Source: Anaeramoeba flamelloides (taxonomy: Eukaryota; Metamonada; Anaeramoebidae). From it: a stretch of 64,000 nt of DNA. The DNA is taken from NCBI GenBank assembly GCA_027625915.1, contig JANTQA010000070.1, positions 9,181,001 to 9,245,000 of the forward strand, read 5' to 3'. Positions 48,396-60,640 of this stretch are shown in pieces; within the stretch, counting starts at the first letter, position 1; every line of letters starts with the position of its first letter. The notes under the pieces were generated by a model. The model worked only from the letters and a program-made list of their open reading frames with translations, was not told the DNA's origin and made no database searches. A program made the translations under genes and the position numbers.

Positions 48396-49194
48396 AATAG
48401 AAAGATTATCAATTATAGATAAAAATTACACACACCGTGATTAATAATTGACATTCCACAACTCTCAGAATGTGGCCTGGGTGCCCGAATTTATATATTT
48501 TTTACTATTTTAAAGATTTTTTGTTTTCACTTTATTTTTATTATTTTTTCTTTGTTACCTCAAGTTTTCTAACCATTAGATCTTTGATAAAAAATTTACG
48601 ACAAGCGCAATAAATTTCATAATTTTGATTAGTCATGTTGAAGAGTTTCTGTGTATTTTTTCTAAGAATAACTTTTTCAGATAATTTCTTATCTAGAATT
48701 TTTGACAATTTTTTTTTCCGCTTGACTCTGATAAATTTATACCTTTCACAATACCAAACGTAAAGGAATAAAGAAAAAACTAATAATAAAAATTGAAAAG
48801 AAAAATACAAAATCAATAAGATAAATTTGAGTAAGTTGTATCACGCGCTTGGATGTAGTTAGTGGAGTGTGATAAGGTGCCACATTATACCTTACATTCT
48901 ATTATTTTAAAAAATATGTGAACTCTCGGTTTTTACATCATTCCTTTGAATACATCAAAACTTTTTTTTTTGAATTGTTTTTTTTTGAGTTTTCTATTTT
49001 CTTCAAAATAACCATTAATTTTAGGAATAAATAGAAAAATAAACAAAAGGTGTGGTCCTTTTTTTAATTTAAAACAATTGAATCAAATCAAATAAATTTC
49101 TAAATTCTATAAAATTACAATAAATCATAATAATTGTAGGAATATCAATTTTAAGCATCGAGTGTGTATTTTTTCTACTAAATATTTTACACCC

Positions 49195-49510
49195 AAAGGA
49201 GCTGAGATTCGGTGAGTGTATTACATATTTTAAAAAAGTGTTTGAATCGATATTAGAAGTAAAAAAATCAAATTTATGAAATTACAAAATTGAAATCATA
49301 TTTGCATTTTTTCAAATTTTTACATTCTTTTCGATTTTTTTTTATACTTGATTTATTTTTAATTTTTTTTTATTGTAAGAGCTATAGGAAATTGATAAAA
49401 AATGTTATTGTATTGTTATCAAAATAGTGAAAATGATTGTAGAGAAATATCATTGGATTACAATGAAATTTTATTTGATCTTCAATTAAAGATCATAACA
49501 AACTTTCTTA
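49195..49510 (+). repeat. Dispersed repeat family D, copy 2
   Basis: Shares GTGTTTGAATCGATATTAG, AAATTGAAATCATATTTGC, GAGCTATAG, ATTGTAGAGAAAT and GAAATTTTATTTGATCTTC with 44985-45300 in the same order, at moderate divergence. Confidence 0.5.
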
Positions 49511-52050
49511 TTGTTCTCAATGGGTATAAGATTGCCGAACTTTAAAATTTATATATAAATGTCTAATCTTATATTATTTTTATTTCAGGTATATTAATAA
49601 ACAATAATTTGATGTGTTTTAAGTTACTTATTTCTTATTTTTTCTTCAAAGTTCATTTCTAAAAAATAGTTATTATTTGAAAAAAATAATGGGCTACTTT
49701 GGTTGAAACAATAAAAACAATTATCAATAATCTTTTTATCGTTTTTAACAACAATTTTATATAATAGGGAACACCTTATTATATCTTCAGATTCTGATTT
49801 TTTATTTATATTGTCTGTTCCGAAAATATATTAATTTTATAATTAAAACAAAATCAAAAAAATTAAACTACAATTTTTCATGATACATAAAAAAATCGGA
49901 AAATCTTTGATTATACCCAACCCCCTAATTTTTGTAAACTAAATAGATTATAAAATATAAATATAACCCTTTAAATAATTATAACTCATGTTATCATGAT
50001 ATTTTATTCATAATTTTCATCTTAAATTATTTTCATTTTAATAAATTTTCTTTAATTACTTCTGTATTTCAATAAATCAAAAGATATTTTAAAGAATTCT
50101 ACAACAACCAACGAATTGTAACTCAGAAAAAAAAATATTTAATTAAAATTTTAAAACTATTTCAGATTTATTTTGTTTTTTTTTTTGGAATTCAAATATA
50201 AAATAATTAGTTTTCAAACAGGTCAGATCAATAAAATAAATCCTATTTCCCAAAAAATTATTTTCAAAAATAAAAAAAAATTAATTTTTTACTTTTGCTT
50301 GAATTTGTTCATTGTTTGTTCTTTATTGCACCAATTTGGATTACATTTGTGAAGAAAATTTGGGTCTTTCAAAAATTGGGCCAGTTAAATTTTTTTTTTC
50401 ATTTTTTAAATTGCAAATATTAGCTTAATATTTTTTGATCAAAGTAAAAATTATGAAAAATTCTTACATTTAAGGGACTAATCTCTATGATTTTTTTTGG
50501 CCAATTTCTATAAAAAGAATTCCTTATCTTTGAAAAATGTTTAATATTGAAAATAAAAAGAGGTTTTCAAATCTAAGTAATTGTCAATTATTTTTTTCAA
50601 TCTCATAAATTTAGGTCAAAAAACATAATAGAGATTAACCCCTTAAGAAAAACCAAAGTTACAACTAATTATAATTTTCAAAAGCTATATTATTCCATTT
50701 CATTTTGATCATTTCGAATTACTTCCGGAGACAAAAAAAAAAAAAAAAATTAAATTTTAATTGCACTTTTTACTAAAAGTTTTAATATTTTTTATTAGAT
50801 TATATTCCTAGATCAAATTAGTGATTGTTTGGGAAGACCAAAAATTAATAATTTTTATAAAATTAAGGTATTTCATATGGGTATTTTTAGAATTTAAATG
50901 GTTTCTAAAATCTTAATATTTCATTGTTTTGAAGTTTTGATTGAAAACCGTTAGTGAAAATCAATATCTTTTGAAAAAATATCTTTTTTGGAAGATTATT
51001 TGATTCAATTTTGTTTAAAAATCTATTAAATGTTCACCTTGTTTAATTCATGTTATGTAATGATGACGAATATCTCATTGAATCGATATATTTGGATATT
51101 TCTCCATAAATACTAAAATCTATAGTTGGTAAAGTTTACAATTAAAATTTAATTTTTATTCTTTTATATTTCAAAAGCAATTCCAAAAGGTCAAAATGCA
51201 ACGAAATAATATTTTTTACTAGAAATATCAATGGGTAAGGACTTTGGTATTTCTTGACTGTAAGATCTGTTTATAAAATTTTACATTGATCAAAAAGTAT
51301 TTTGCTAATATTTTTTATTTATTAAACGAAAATAAATTTTTGGCTGAACCAATTTTTTTAAATGAATCAAATTTTTATCAGAATGATGATATGTTCCAAA
51401 AACAAAAAGCACCAAATATTGTTCCATTTGTTCATATATCCCTTATTTTATAGTTTTGAATTTTGAACCTCTTCCAGACTCAAAATATGATATTTTACTT
51501 TTGCTAAAATCATATTAATCATTATTCTTATAACTCCTCAATATCACCTTAGATCAATTCAAAGAAGATACTTTTTTTCTTTATTACATGCCAAATTCGT
51601 ATTCAACACCATGATTATTTCCAAATCAAAAACAATAAACACAGTAATATCTTTCTAGATACTTTATTTAATTATTTTGATTCCATTTTTTAATTTGTTC
51701 TTTAGATATAATTTGTATTAGGAAATATTCCAGTTCCATATTTATTAGATGATTCGTTTATTTCATATTTCGATTTTAAAGAACCTCATCTTATTCGGAA
51801 ATGAATCGTTAAAACAATTTCTTTAATCAAGTTGGTACCTTAAAAACTATAAAAGAAAAAAATTAGAAGAAAAAATCTCAGAAATTATTTGTCATTTAGG
51901 AAATATTTCATGGCTTTTCGAAAAATGATTTCCAAAATTTCAAACTTAATTGAACAAGAAACAAAAAATTCTCTTTCAAGTCATTATTTCAAATATTTTA
52001 TTGTTTTTTATTTTTTCTTCTTTTTTAACAACCAAAACTTGAAAATAATC

Positions 52051-53127
52051 ATGATGTTTAATCTTTTAACATTTGTGGCATTTTTTTCTGTCTTAATCCT
52101 TTCTTGTAATACTACAACCTATGTTGTTGATGTTGATCGAGTCAACAAAGAGAAACCATTGTTTAATTCCCAAGATGGTGAACAAGAATTTACCTACAAT
52201 TATAACCCAACATTTTTGCCTGTATATTCTGATGGAAAGCTAACAAATTATGGAATAATTGTCAGAAGCCAGGACACTGATGGCACTGAGTATGGGACAA
52301 ACCCATCTGTTATGACTTTTGCTCAATTGGAATCAGAGTTTTTAACACCTGAAGAATTAGATTTTACAACGATCAAAAAAGATTCTGTAATATTTGAATC
52401 GCAAGGCGAAAAAGAAAGCTTTGGAGTTGAGGATCCTCGTGTTGTTTACTGTGAAAAAAATGGGATGTATTATTTGTTATACTCTGCTGTGGAAAAATAC
52501 CAAAACGGTACAGTCATATCACGTTTGGCATTAGCAACAGCAACAACATCACCTACGAAGGCCGGCGGCTGGACACGTAGGGGGCCTCTTTTCCCTGAAA
52601 TTGGATGGAGCAAATCTGGAGCTCTCTTAATCAGAGACGAAGCACCACACTATTTGTTTTTTGGCGACTCAAGCAACCACAAAGGGCTACAATATGCAGT
52701 TTCATCAGATCTATTCAGTTATCAAATACAAGAAGGCATTTGGCTGGAATTAAGGGAAGGCAAATTTGATTCTTATCTTGTTGAAGCTGGCCCATTACCA
52801 ATGAAGCTCTCAGATGGTAATTATCTTTTAATTTACAACGCTGCCAAGGAACACCCAAGCCAAAAGCCTGGCTATAATTTGATATACCAACCTGGCTTTG
52901 TTATTTTAGACAAAGATGATCCAAGCAAGATCCTGCAAAGATCAGATTCCCCAATAATGACACCAACCCTTGGTTGGGAAACAGGTGACAAACCTTGGTT
53001 AGGACTGACACCAAACGTAATCTTTATTGAGGCAATGTACCCTCTTGGGTTTGATAGCTTTTTGGTTTTCTATGGCGCAGCTGATTCTGTGGTTGGTGCA
53101 GCAGTAGTAACAGTTTCGATCCAATAA
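52051..53127 (+). CDS. Secreted GH130-type glycoside phosphorylase/hydrolase-like protein, 358 aa
   Basis: Intronless. The ATG at 52051 is chosen because it opens a signal peptide (MMFNLLTFVAFFSVLILSC); the frame is open back to 51889 but that part is junk-like. The body fits the five-bladed beta-propeller GH130 family, which acts on beta-mannosides by phosphorolysis or hydrolysis: YNYNPTFLP at about 49-57, GVEDPRVVY at 125-133 with the family's catalytic Asp at 128, YYLLYSA, SGALLIRDEAPHYLFFGD, then VEAGPLPMKLSDGNYLLIYN, PGFVILDKDDPSKILQRS, GLTPNVIFIEA and FYGAADSVVGAA near the C-terminus. It ends SIQ then TAA. Substrate is not predictable from sequence. GC is visibly higher and codon use less A/T-biased than in every neighbouring gene, and there are no introns, so lateral acquisition from bacteria is plausible (inference). 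It stands alone, with no related gene nearby. Confidence 0.85.
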   Translation: MMFNLLTFVAFFSVLILSCNTTTYVVDVDRVNKEKPLFNSQDGEQEFTYNYNPTFLPVYSDGKLTNYGIIVRSQDTDGTEYGTNPSVMTFAQLESEFLTPEELDFTTIKKDSVIFESQGEKESFGVEDPRVVYCEKNGMYYLLYSAVEKYQNGTVISRLALATATTSPTKAGGWTRRGPLFPEIGWSKSGALLIRDEAPHYLFFGDSSNHKGLQYAVSSDLFSYQIQEGIWLELREGKFDSYLVEAGPLPMKLSDGNYLLIYNAAKEHPSQKPGYNLIYQPGFVILDKDDPSKILQRSDSPIMTPTLGWETGDKPWLGLTPNVIFIEAMYPLGFDSFLVFYGAADSVVGAAVVTVSIQ

Positions 53128-55569
53128 AAAAAATCCATACACAGATCAAAATTAATGCTCCTACAAAAAAGAATTTGATGGTTAACTCGCCTATAACAAA
53201 CTTAATTATTCTTTGTTTTTTCTTTTTTTATTTACTTTTTTTAAATCAGAATCTGTCACTAAAATACTTACTCGGAAACAATAAATTTTGAAAATTTTCT
53301 AACATTCAACTGTTTTTCTCTCTTGCTAAATAGCATCATTCCCCTTAAGAAATTTTAACAATAATTTAGACACCCAACAACAATTGCATCTGATGTTTTA
53401 ATTACATCCCTTTCAAACATAACACCAAATCGTGATAAACAGAAATCTAATTTTTAATCAAACAATTTTCTTTCTCTAATAGAATGTATCATTTTATAAT
53501 AGCATATTAGAAACATTTGTAATTTTATATGATAGACCAAAAATTCCTACTCCTTAAAAATTAAAATTTGAATTGTTTAACCCAAACCCCTTGAATTACT
53601 TTTATTTTCCAATTAATAATGGAAAAATTTTATTTCAATTTTCAAAATGAATATTAAATTATAACATTTACAATCAAATTAACAGAGCAAAAAGTTGTCT
53701 TAAAGTTATCTAAGGAAGTTTAATTTGTTGTCTAAAAATATCATTTCTAAAAGATGTTTGAAAAATCTTGAGGTTTTCTTTTGACTGATAAACCAGAAAA
53801 ATATTTTGGAAAGTGAACTAAAAATTTTCATTTTTCAATTGGAAAATAATAGTATCAACAATTCACACAAGTTTTTCAGATTTTTTATTAAATTTTTTGA
53901 TTTTTAAATACCTAAAAATCAAAAGAAAAGATAATTTTAAAGTAATAGATATAGTCTATCTTCCTTTTTTGAAATCTTTGTTTTGGATTTTTGAATTTGT
54001 TTAGAAAAGAACAAATTTTTTTCTACTTAAGATCCACATAGAATTTTTTTCAAACAAACCAATTATAAGCTATAAAATTTTGTAATAATGGAGAGGAGTA
54101 GAATTATCTTTTCTTATTAATAGAGATAATGAATATAATTTATTATACAATATAAATTCCATAGCTGAATTGGAACAGTTGTATAATTATTATTGGAAAA
54201 ATCCTGGTACAATTTTAATATTGAAAATTGTGTTAAAAAATATGTATGAATAGTTAAGTTACCTATTTGGCTTGAATTATTAATATTTACAAATATTTTT
54301 TATTCACCCCACCCCTAAAAAAAAAACTGTTTTTTTTTAACTATTAAATCTCTTATATAGACAATATTTTTTTATGAAACATTTAAAGATTTAAAATATT
54401 TAATTCATTGGAATATATAATCGATATAAAAAAGAACTTTTATAAATAAAAAATTAAAAGATCACAAAAAAGGATTTTTTGGTTTCGTTTTAAAAAAATT
54501 CCTTTATAGATAATTTTTATTATTATTTAAGGCGAAATAATGAAAAATATATCTTCAACTCTGGTTAATTTAGTTCTGAATTGATAAAAGTTAATATCCG
54601 GAAAAATAGTTGTATTTTTTCAATATAATCAAAATATGGTTGATTTTCTCAGTGAAAAAACACAATTGTTGAAATTGAAAATTTTTTTGTCGAAATTTTA
54701 AAAGGGAAATTCTAATAAATGTATATATATAGATTTTTTTATTGAAATAAATAGCTAATTTTGCAAGTTCATTTTTTTTAATAAACAATTTTACTTTTTT
54801 TTGATTAATATAATATGGATCTGATATCAATGATTTTCTTTTCAATAAGGAAAAAGAAAAATTTTAAAATTATCAAAGTAGTAGTAAAGAAAAACAATTA
54901 CAATTAAGTCAAAATATCATAAATTTCATTTTATCGGATTGGAAATAGGACGATTGATTTTTTATTCAAAAATTGTCATAAAATATTGATATATTAACTA
55001 TCCCCCACTTTATAAAAAAAAATTATCTAAAAAAAAAAAAGAAACATATTTCTTTTATAGAAAATTTCAATAAATTCTCAAGTTTTATCATAAAGATTAA
55101 AAATTTCTTTTTTTTTTATTTCGAAAATCAATTTTTATTGTTTACAATTCTATGAATCAAGAATTTATAGATATATTATTGTATAATGGATTATTTCAAA
55201 AATGAATTTGTTTTTATTTTAACAAAATATTATTTAAATATATAAATTTCAGATTTATAAATTAGTAATGATTTTTAACCCATTTATAATTTAAAAAGAA
55301 ATACCTTAGAATTATCAATAAATAACTTTTAAATTATATTTTTTTATGAAAAATTTAAAAGTAATATTTTATGTAAAACCCTTTTTGAGTAACCAAATAT
55401 TATTAGTAAGGTATTAGATATAAAAATGTAAATATTTAATATTTTAAAATAATATTTAAATAATTTATTTAGTAAATAAAAGTATGTATTAAGTATTTTT
55501 TTTTTAAATAATAAAAATCACCAAAAAATTATAATTCAGAGGAAAAAAATAGCTTTTTCTCAAAATATC

Positions 55570-55600
<31 letters not shown>

Positions 55601-56675
55601 CAATATAACAATTATTTTTTATTTTTTTGACTCACTTTATAATGTTAATGGAAGTTTTTTTGAGGGTTTGTTCCAGTATTCTTCTCCAAAAAATATAACT
55701 AAATTTTTATAAAAGTATATTTTTTTCTAAATTTATTCAAATTTATGCTTACTTTATCAATTTATGTTTTTCTTTTTTTCTATTTTTCTCTCATTTTTTT
55801 TTTAATTTTTCATTTTTTTATTTTTTTTTTTTTGATTATTTGATAAAGCAAAAACCCATCTAAGAGATTAATAATTGTATAGAAATTTTCGACTGAGTAA
55901 GTTCTTTTAAAATGAAGTTAATTATCAGCCAAAAATCTTCGTGTTTTACTTTTTTTGTATAAAAGTTCAGTAATAAAAAAATCCCATAATTTAATTTCAA
56001 AAATTTTGAATTATTTGTTTTAGTTTTAGATTTTATATTTTTTTTAATTTTTAAAATATCGGGTTTTTATATGTTTAGAATAATTTAAAAAAGAATTAAA
56101 AATCGGATTTAATTATTTGTCGTTCTTGAAAACTCAAGGTTATAAACTATCTTTCATAATAATTGGCCCATTAAAAATCAAATTGTAAATAAAAATATTT
56201 TTAATAATTATATTTATCTATTATAATATAAAAATTTAGATTTTAATATTCAATACTATACTCAATAGATATTTATTTTTTGTCTAAAAATAAAAGAAAA
56301 AAAATAATAAAAATTTTAAAAAAAAATTGGGACATTTATTTTGAATGAAGCATTACATGAAAAATAGAAAATTTAAAAAAGTTAAAAAACCCTTTTATCG
56401 TTTCTCCATCCATTTTAATAACTAAATCTAATCACTTTTTCATATTTGAAACCAAATTTTTCATTAATTCATCTGTTACTTCTTTCAAATTTTTCATTTT
56501 CCTTTTCTATTTTAACAAAATACTGTTGAAAAAACAAAAAAGAGAAAAAATGATTTATTTGCAAACTTTTCATTGTGAGAGGAAAAACTTCAAAACGATA
56601 CAAAAGCAATTCATTATTCAAATGTAAGGTAGGCCATTTATTATGAAATTTAGTTTATATATATTTTTCAATTTA

Positions 56676-56861
56676 TCATTTCAGGTAGGTCATAATTTTT
56701 GAAATGGAGTCAATATATATATATAAATATTCATAGACCTTTGAATCATCATTTTCAGTACCTAATCCACCCGATAGATCTAATTTAATTAGTATTTGTT
56801 TTTCTCTTCTTTTAATATCATCAATACTTGTATATTTTAAATCAAATATAAACAGTTTCAT
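56676..56861 (-). CDS. Possible short gene or exon, 61 residues
   Basis: From ATG the frame reads MKLFIFDLKYTSIDDIKRRE, KQILIKLDLSGGLGTENDDS, then KVYEYLYIYIDS (a TA microsatellite is translated here) and a TGA stop. The first 45 residues look protein-like, with a Gly-rich turn and charged helix. No family was recognised. A TGA stop differs from the TAA used by all secure genes, and the codons after Lys41 may be intron. It is possibly one exon of a lost gene. Confidence 0.25.
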   Translation of the reverse strand: MKLFIFDLKYTSIDDIKRREKQILIKLDLSGGLGTENDDSKVYEYLYIYIDSISKIMTYLK

Positions 56862-57099
56862 CACAAATAAAAACAATAAGAATAATAATTAGAAACTTTG
56901 TTTCAAAAAAAGTTCCTAAAATCAATTATTTTTTATAATTGACCTTTGAAGATTAAAAATAAATAAATAGATTAAAACACACATCAACAAATTGTTGATA
57001 CCAGTATGAAATAAATCCAATCAATTGTTAATATTAAAAAAAAAATAAAAAACCCAAAATTCAAGTGAAACCATTAAGAAAAACAAACAACAATGTTCA

Positions 57100-57400
57100 T
57101 TTTGCTCTTCAATTAAAGATCCAAATAAAATTCAAATAGTTCTCAAAGGGCTTTTTTTAACAATCATTTTCACCTTTTCAATAACATTACAATAACATGT
57201 TTTTACCAAGTGACTATCGATCTTGTATAATAAATAAAAAAAAATTGCAAAACAATTGTTCTCAAAAAATAATTAAAAATACAAAATGTAAAAAAATGTG
57301 AAAAATTGATTTCATTTTTGAAATTTTATAAATTTGTTTCTTCGAATATTCATTCAAACCCTTTAAAAATCTGTAACTCACCCATTACGACTGGGCCACA
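57100..57400 (-). repeat. Dispersed repeat family D, copy 3
   Basis: In reverse complement it carries AAAGGGTTTGAATGAATATT, AAAATGAAATCAATTTTTC, TGATTGTTAAAAAAAG and TTTTATTTGGATCTTTAATT in the order found at 45.0 and 49.2 kb. It extends to near 57420, where GGGTGAGTTACAG resembles the GGGGAGTGAATTA preceding copy 1. Confidence 0.5.
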
Positions 57401-57849
57401 TTCACTGGAAAATAGTTTAAATTCCAAACTTTTTTGAAAATATCTTGGTCTGATATTAAAGCAAAACAAATAAACAAGCAAATAAATAAAAAAATAAAGA
57501 TAGAAAGAACAAGTACCATAATAAGATTCAACCATTGTTATTATTTACAATTGGTTAAACCGTCTCGAATATAAAAATAATTTAAAAACGAAACAATCAT
57601 TCTAAATCAGATTTTTTTTATTATTATTGATTTTTTCTGAATCATCACATTTAATAAAGATAGCTCTTTTTCAAATAAGTAAATGAAATAAAAATATGAT
57701 TATATTTCACCTTTTTTATTTTTAAACAAATTTTTCTTCCTTTTCAAATAAAAAAGAAAAAGAACTAACATCAAGGAATTAGAAAGAAAAACCTTAAAAG
57801 GATTAAGATTTAGTTCTTTCTGAATTCCTCAAAGACTAAATAAATTTGT

Positions 57850-59088
57850 TTATTTCTTTTTAGATTTAGCTTGTTCGTGTTTTTTAATTCTTTGTTTCCT
57901 GTCTTCGTTTGGATCTGGTCTAATACCTCTATTTTTAGGAAGAGAGATCATTGGCCTATTTTTTCTTCCAATGACAAAGACATTTGATAACCTTGTAGCA
58001 AAGGAGTGCCCCTTTTCATCTTTGATGTGAATGATGTCATAAGAACCAGCATGTAATTCCTTTTTGGTGATGATTCCAATTCTTCCTGTATTTCTACCGC
58101 CTGTGATCATGACAACATTACCAACTGCAAATTTGATAAAGCCAACAATTTTGTTTTCTTTGATATCAAATTTGATTGTGTCGTTAACCTTAATTAAAGG
58201 ATCTGGATATCTGAAGGTTCTTCCATCATGGGTGACAATAAATGGGATTCTTTTCATTCCAATTTGTGATTTTTTGACTTTGCATAATTTAAAGTTGGAT
58301 TCTTTTGCAGTGATTTTGTGTGCTACAAATCTTCCTTTTTCATCATAGAGGATTCTAAAGTTTTCATTGGTTCGATCAATTGAAATTACATCTTTTCAGT
58401 TTTTGATTTTGTGGCATTTAGTTTTTTTTTGGTTGTTTTTGTTTTTTTGTTTATTTGTTTTGCAAAAGAGTTCAGAATTTCGGAAAAATTTTGTTTGGAA
58501 TGGATTAGGTACATTTCGGAAGGGGAGTGGTTGTAATTACCACAAACAAAAAGAATTCAAAAGAGGTTTTAAGATTCAAAAGCGATTGGTTTGGAATGAA
58601 GAAGATTAAAAAAAAAAGCAAAAAAAAATAATTAAAAAAAATTCTTGTTTTTTTAAAAAAAGAAAAATTTTTAATAGTAAGCTACATACCCATAAAACCA
58701 GTTGGATAGGTGTTGTCAGTTCTAACTTTTCCGTCAACTTTTACAACTCTTTGCATAAGGATCAAAGTAACTTCTTTTCCTGTTAAGGCATATTTCAATT
58801 TGTTTCGAAGTAAAAGTGTCAATGGAAGACATTCTCTTAATTTGTGTGGTCCAGTTGATGGCCTTGGTGCCTTTAAATTTTTGAGTTAAGTGAAGAAAGA
58901 TCGTGAATATTTTAAGGAATGAGTTTTTCTTATTATTTCTTTATCGAAGTACAAAAAAGAAAAGAAAAAAAAAAAACAGAAAAGAAAAGGTAGATTTATA
59001 AACTTACCCATGTGCCACCTAATTTGTCTAACATCCAATTTTTTGGAGTGTTTAATCTTTTTAAATGTTTTCTTGGTCCTCTAGTCAT
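57850..59088 (-). CDS. RPS4: Ribosomal protein eS4, 3 exons, 267 aa
   Basis: Exons on the minus strand: 59088-59008, 58870-58690 and 58391-57850; introns of 137 and 298 bp (GTAAGT...AAG and GTATGT...AAG), phases 0 and 1. The joined protein begins [20 protein letters not shown] (human [20 protein letters not shown]). It continues [56 protein letters not shown] and [20 protein letters not shown]. It then has [20 protein letters not shown], the KOW-like [17 protein letters not shown], and [20 protein letters not shown], and ends in a basic Lys-rich tail. Length equals the family norm (about 263). The S4 RNA-binding domain and the eS4 central and KOW domains are all present. It is part of the 40S body and is complete. 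Confidence 0.97.
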
Positions 59089-60384
59089 TTTTTATTTGAA
59101 AAGATAAATATTAAAAGCTAAAAAAAATGAATTCCTACAGATATTCGATTTCTTATTAAGTCTTTCAAAAATAACTGTGTCACTTAGTAAGGTTTTTTAT
59201 TGAAAGATTGAAATTTAAATGTTATGGTCTTCTGGTATTTGAAATTTGAATGAGGGAACATTTTATCTGTTTATCTTTTTTCAATTTTGAAATCTCTCTT
59301 TGATTAAGGATTCAAAACACATTAAAATCTTACAATCAAAAAATACAATACAACCAAAAAAATATAAAAAGAGATCAAGAATTCACAATCTACATGTGTG
59401 GTAACTCTATTTGTTATAGAAAAATAATGGATTGCAAGTGAAAATTATTATCTGATATATTATCTAAATACCAATAATCTCACATTAAGAATTCTATAAT
59501 AATTTGGGATCAAAAACTGATGTAGAGAAAGTATTATTCATTTCTCGTTCAGTCATTGTTTAAATTTGTATTATTGATGAATTTATTACTTGTTTATTTT
59601 GGCAACTGTCCTTAATTTCTAAAATTCTTGATAGGTGATTAGTTGTTTTGTTTTTTACTCTTCTGAAAAAAACTTAACCAGACACTTTGTTCGAGTAAAT
59701 ACCATAGATAATTTAATTGTCTTCAAAAGGTGTAACGATATGTGATTTGTACCAACACCCAAAGAACCTCGTTGGAAGTAATTTTCGTTTTTTATTCCCA
59801 TCAGTAATAAACGGAAAACTAAAGGTTGAAGAAACCAAAAAGAAAAATATTTTCATCAAAAGTTATTAGAAAGTTGATCATTTAATTCGCAGTGATTATA
59901 ACACACAACAAATTTTTGATTTTGGATTAATTAGGAGTAAAAAAATATTAGCATTAGTAGTTTTAAAAAAGTACTTGCAAAAAATTTTTTAAAAAAGTTC
60001 TCGAAAGCTAGCCAGGTATTTATTAGGCCCTTTTGAAAACAGTTTTGTAACACTTTTTTAAAATGTCTAGATCTGTTTTTCAGAAACAATAAACAACAAT
60101 TTTTACCGAAATGAAATACTCTGAACCATATAATTCTTTTTTGGAACTTTTCAAAAGACACTAAAAGGATTCGTAATGATTAAAATACTGTTACAAAAGA
60201 AATTGTCTAAAAGTTTCTTGAAAATAAAAAAATATTCTCTAAAATTGTTTTTTATTTTTTTTTTTGAATCAGTTTGGATCTTGGTTGATCAATAAGAAAG
60301 TGTTGTAAAAGCACGTTAGTTGAATAGAATTCTGAAGCAAAAATAACAAAATTTTTTTTTTTTTGATTATTATTGTTTCTCTTT
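59089..60384. other. Non-coding stretch between RPL36 and RPS4
   Basis: About 1.3 kb holding the RPS4 promoter/5' UTR and the RPL36 3' flank, both genes being minus-strand and head-to-tail. No other feature was seen. Confidence 0.55.
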
Positions 60385-60640
60385 TTATTTTTCTAAGCTT
60401 TGTGTTTTCATTTGTTGAACAATTTTAGCAAGTTCATCTCTTTTCTTTCTTGCTCTTTTTTGTGTTCCGAGTCTTCTTTTACAGAATCTAAGTGCACGCT
60501 TTTCATAACCAAGTTTAAGCATTTCAATTGCTCTTTTTTCATATGGTGAGAATCCTGCAACTTCACGGATCAAATTTCTTACAAAGATTCTTTTTGTTCT
60601 TTTTCTCTTTTGGTGCAATTGGTTTTTGTGAATGTCATTT
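60385..60640 (-). CDS. RPL36: Ribosomal protein eL36, C-terminal exon
   Basis: The frame gives QKRKRTKRIFVRNLIREV, AGFSPYEKRAIEMLK, YEKRALRFCKRRLGTQKRAR and KKRDELAKIVQQMK, then TAA. This matches eL36 from about residue 30 to the end (human [36 protein letters not shown]). The usual N-terminus (about 25-30 residues with a GL.KG.KVT motif) is not in frame upstream. The in-frame codons before QKRKR contain no ATG, and the nearest ATG (60638) is in another frame. A 5' exon upstream is expected, perhaps joined at the AAAAG before AGAAAAAGAAC, but I could not locate it, so the 5' boundary is approximate. The protein belongs to the 60S subunit. Confidence 0.88.

Larger units (their letters stand above)
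46240..52050. other. Non-coding stretch
   Basis: About 5.8 kb after the G-alpha stop. It includes a relative of the retroposon family (48279-48395) and family D copy 2 (49195-49510). Short open frames near 46.5 and 48.6 kb lack convincing features. The GH130 promoter should lie near the end, but no motif is distinctive. Confidence 0.5.
53128..57849. other. Non-coding stretch, extremely AT-rich
   Basis: About 4.7 kb, among the most AT-biased parts of the window (54-56.5 kb). A (TA)n microsatellite lies at about 55569-55600. Family D copy 3 is at 57100-57400 (minus). A possible short minus-strand gene lies at 56676-56861. Nothing else was recognised. Confidence 0.5.

Noticed and set aside
48541-48816. 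91-codon minus-strand frame with a membrane-like start
   Set aside because: No ATG start, Lys/Leu/Phe-rich throughout, and no recognisable family; composition fits chance.
51889-52050. Upstream in-frame extension of the GH130-like gene
   Set aside because: It would put 54 Phe/Lys-rich residues before a good signal peptide; the ATG at 52051 is the better start.
57350-57535. 61-codon minus-strand frame
   Set aside because: It overlaps family D repeat sequence and is Phe/Tyr-rich; no domain.
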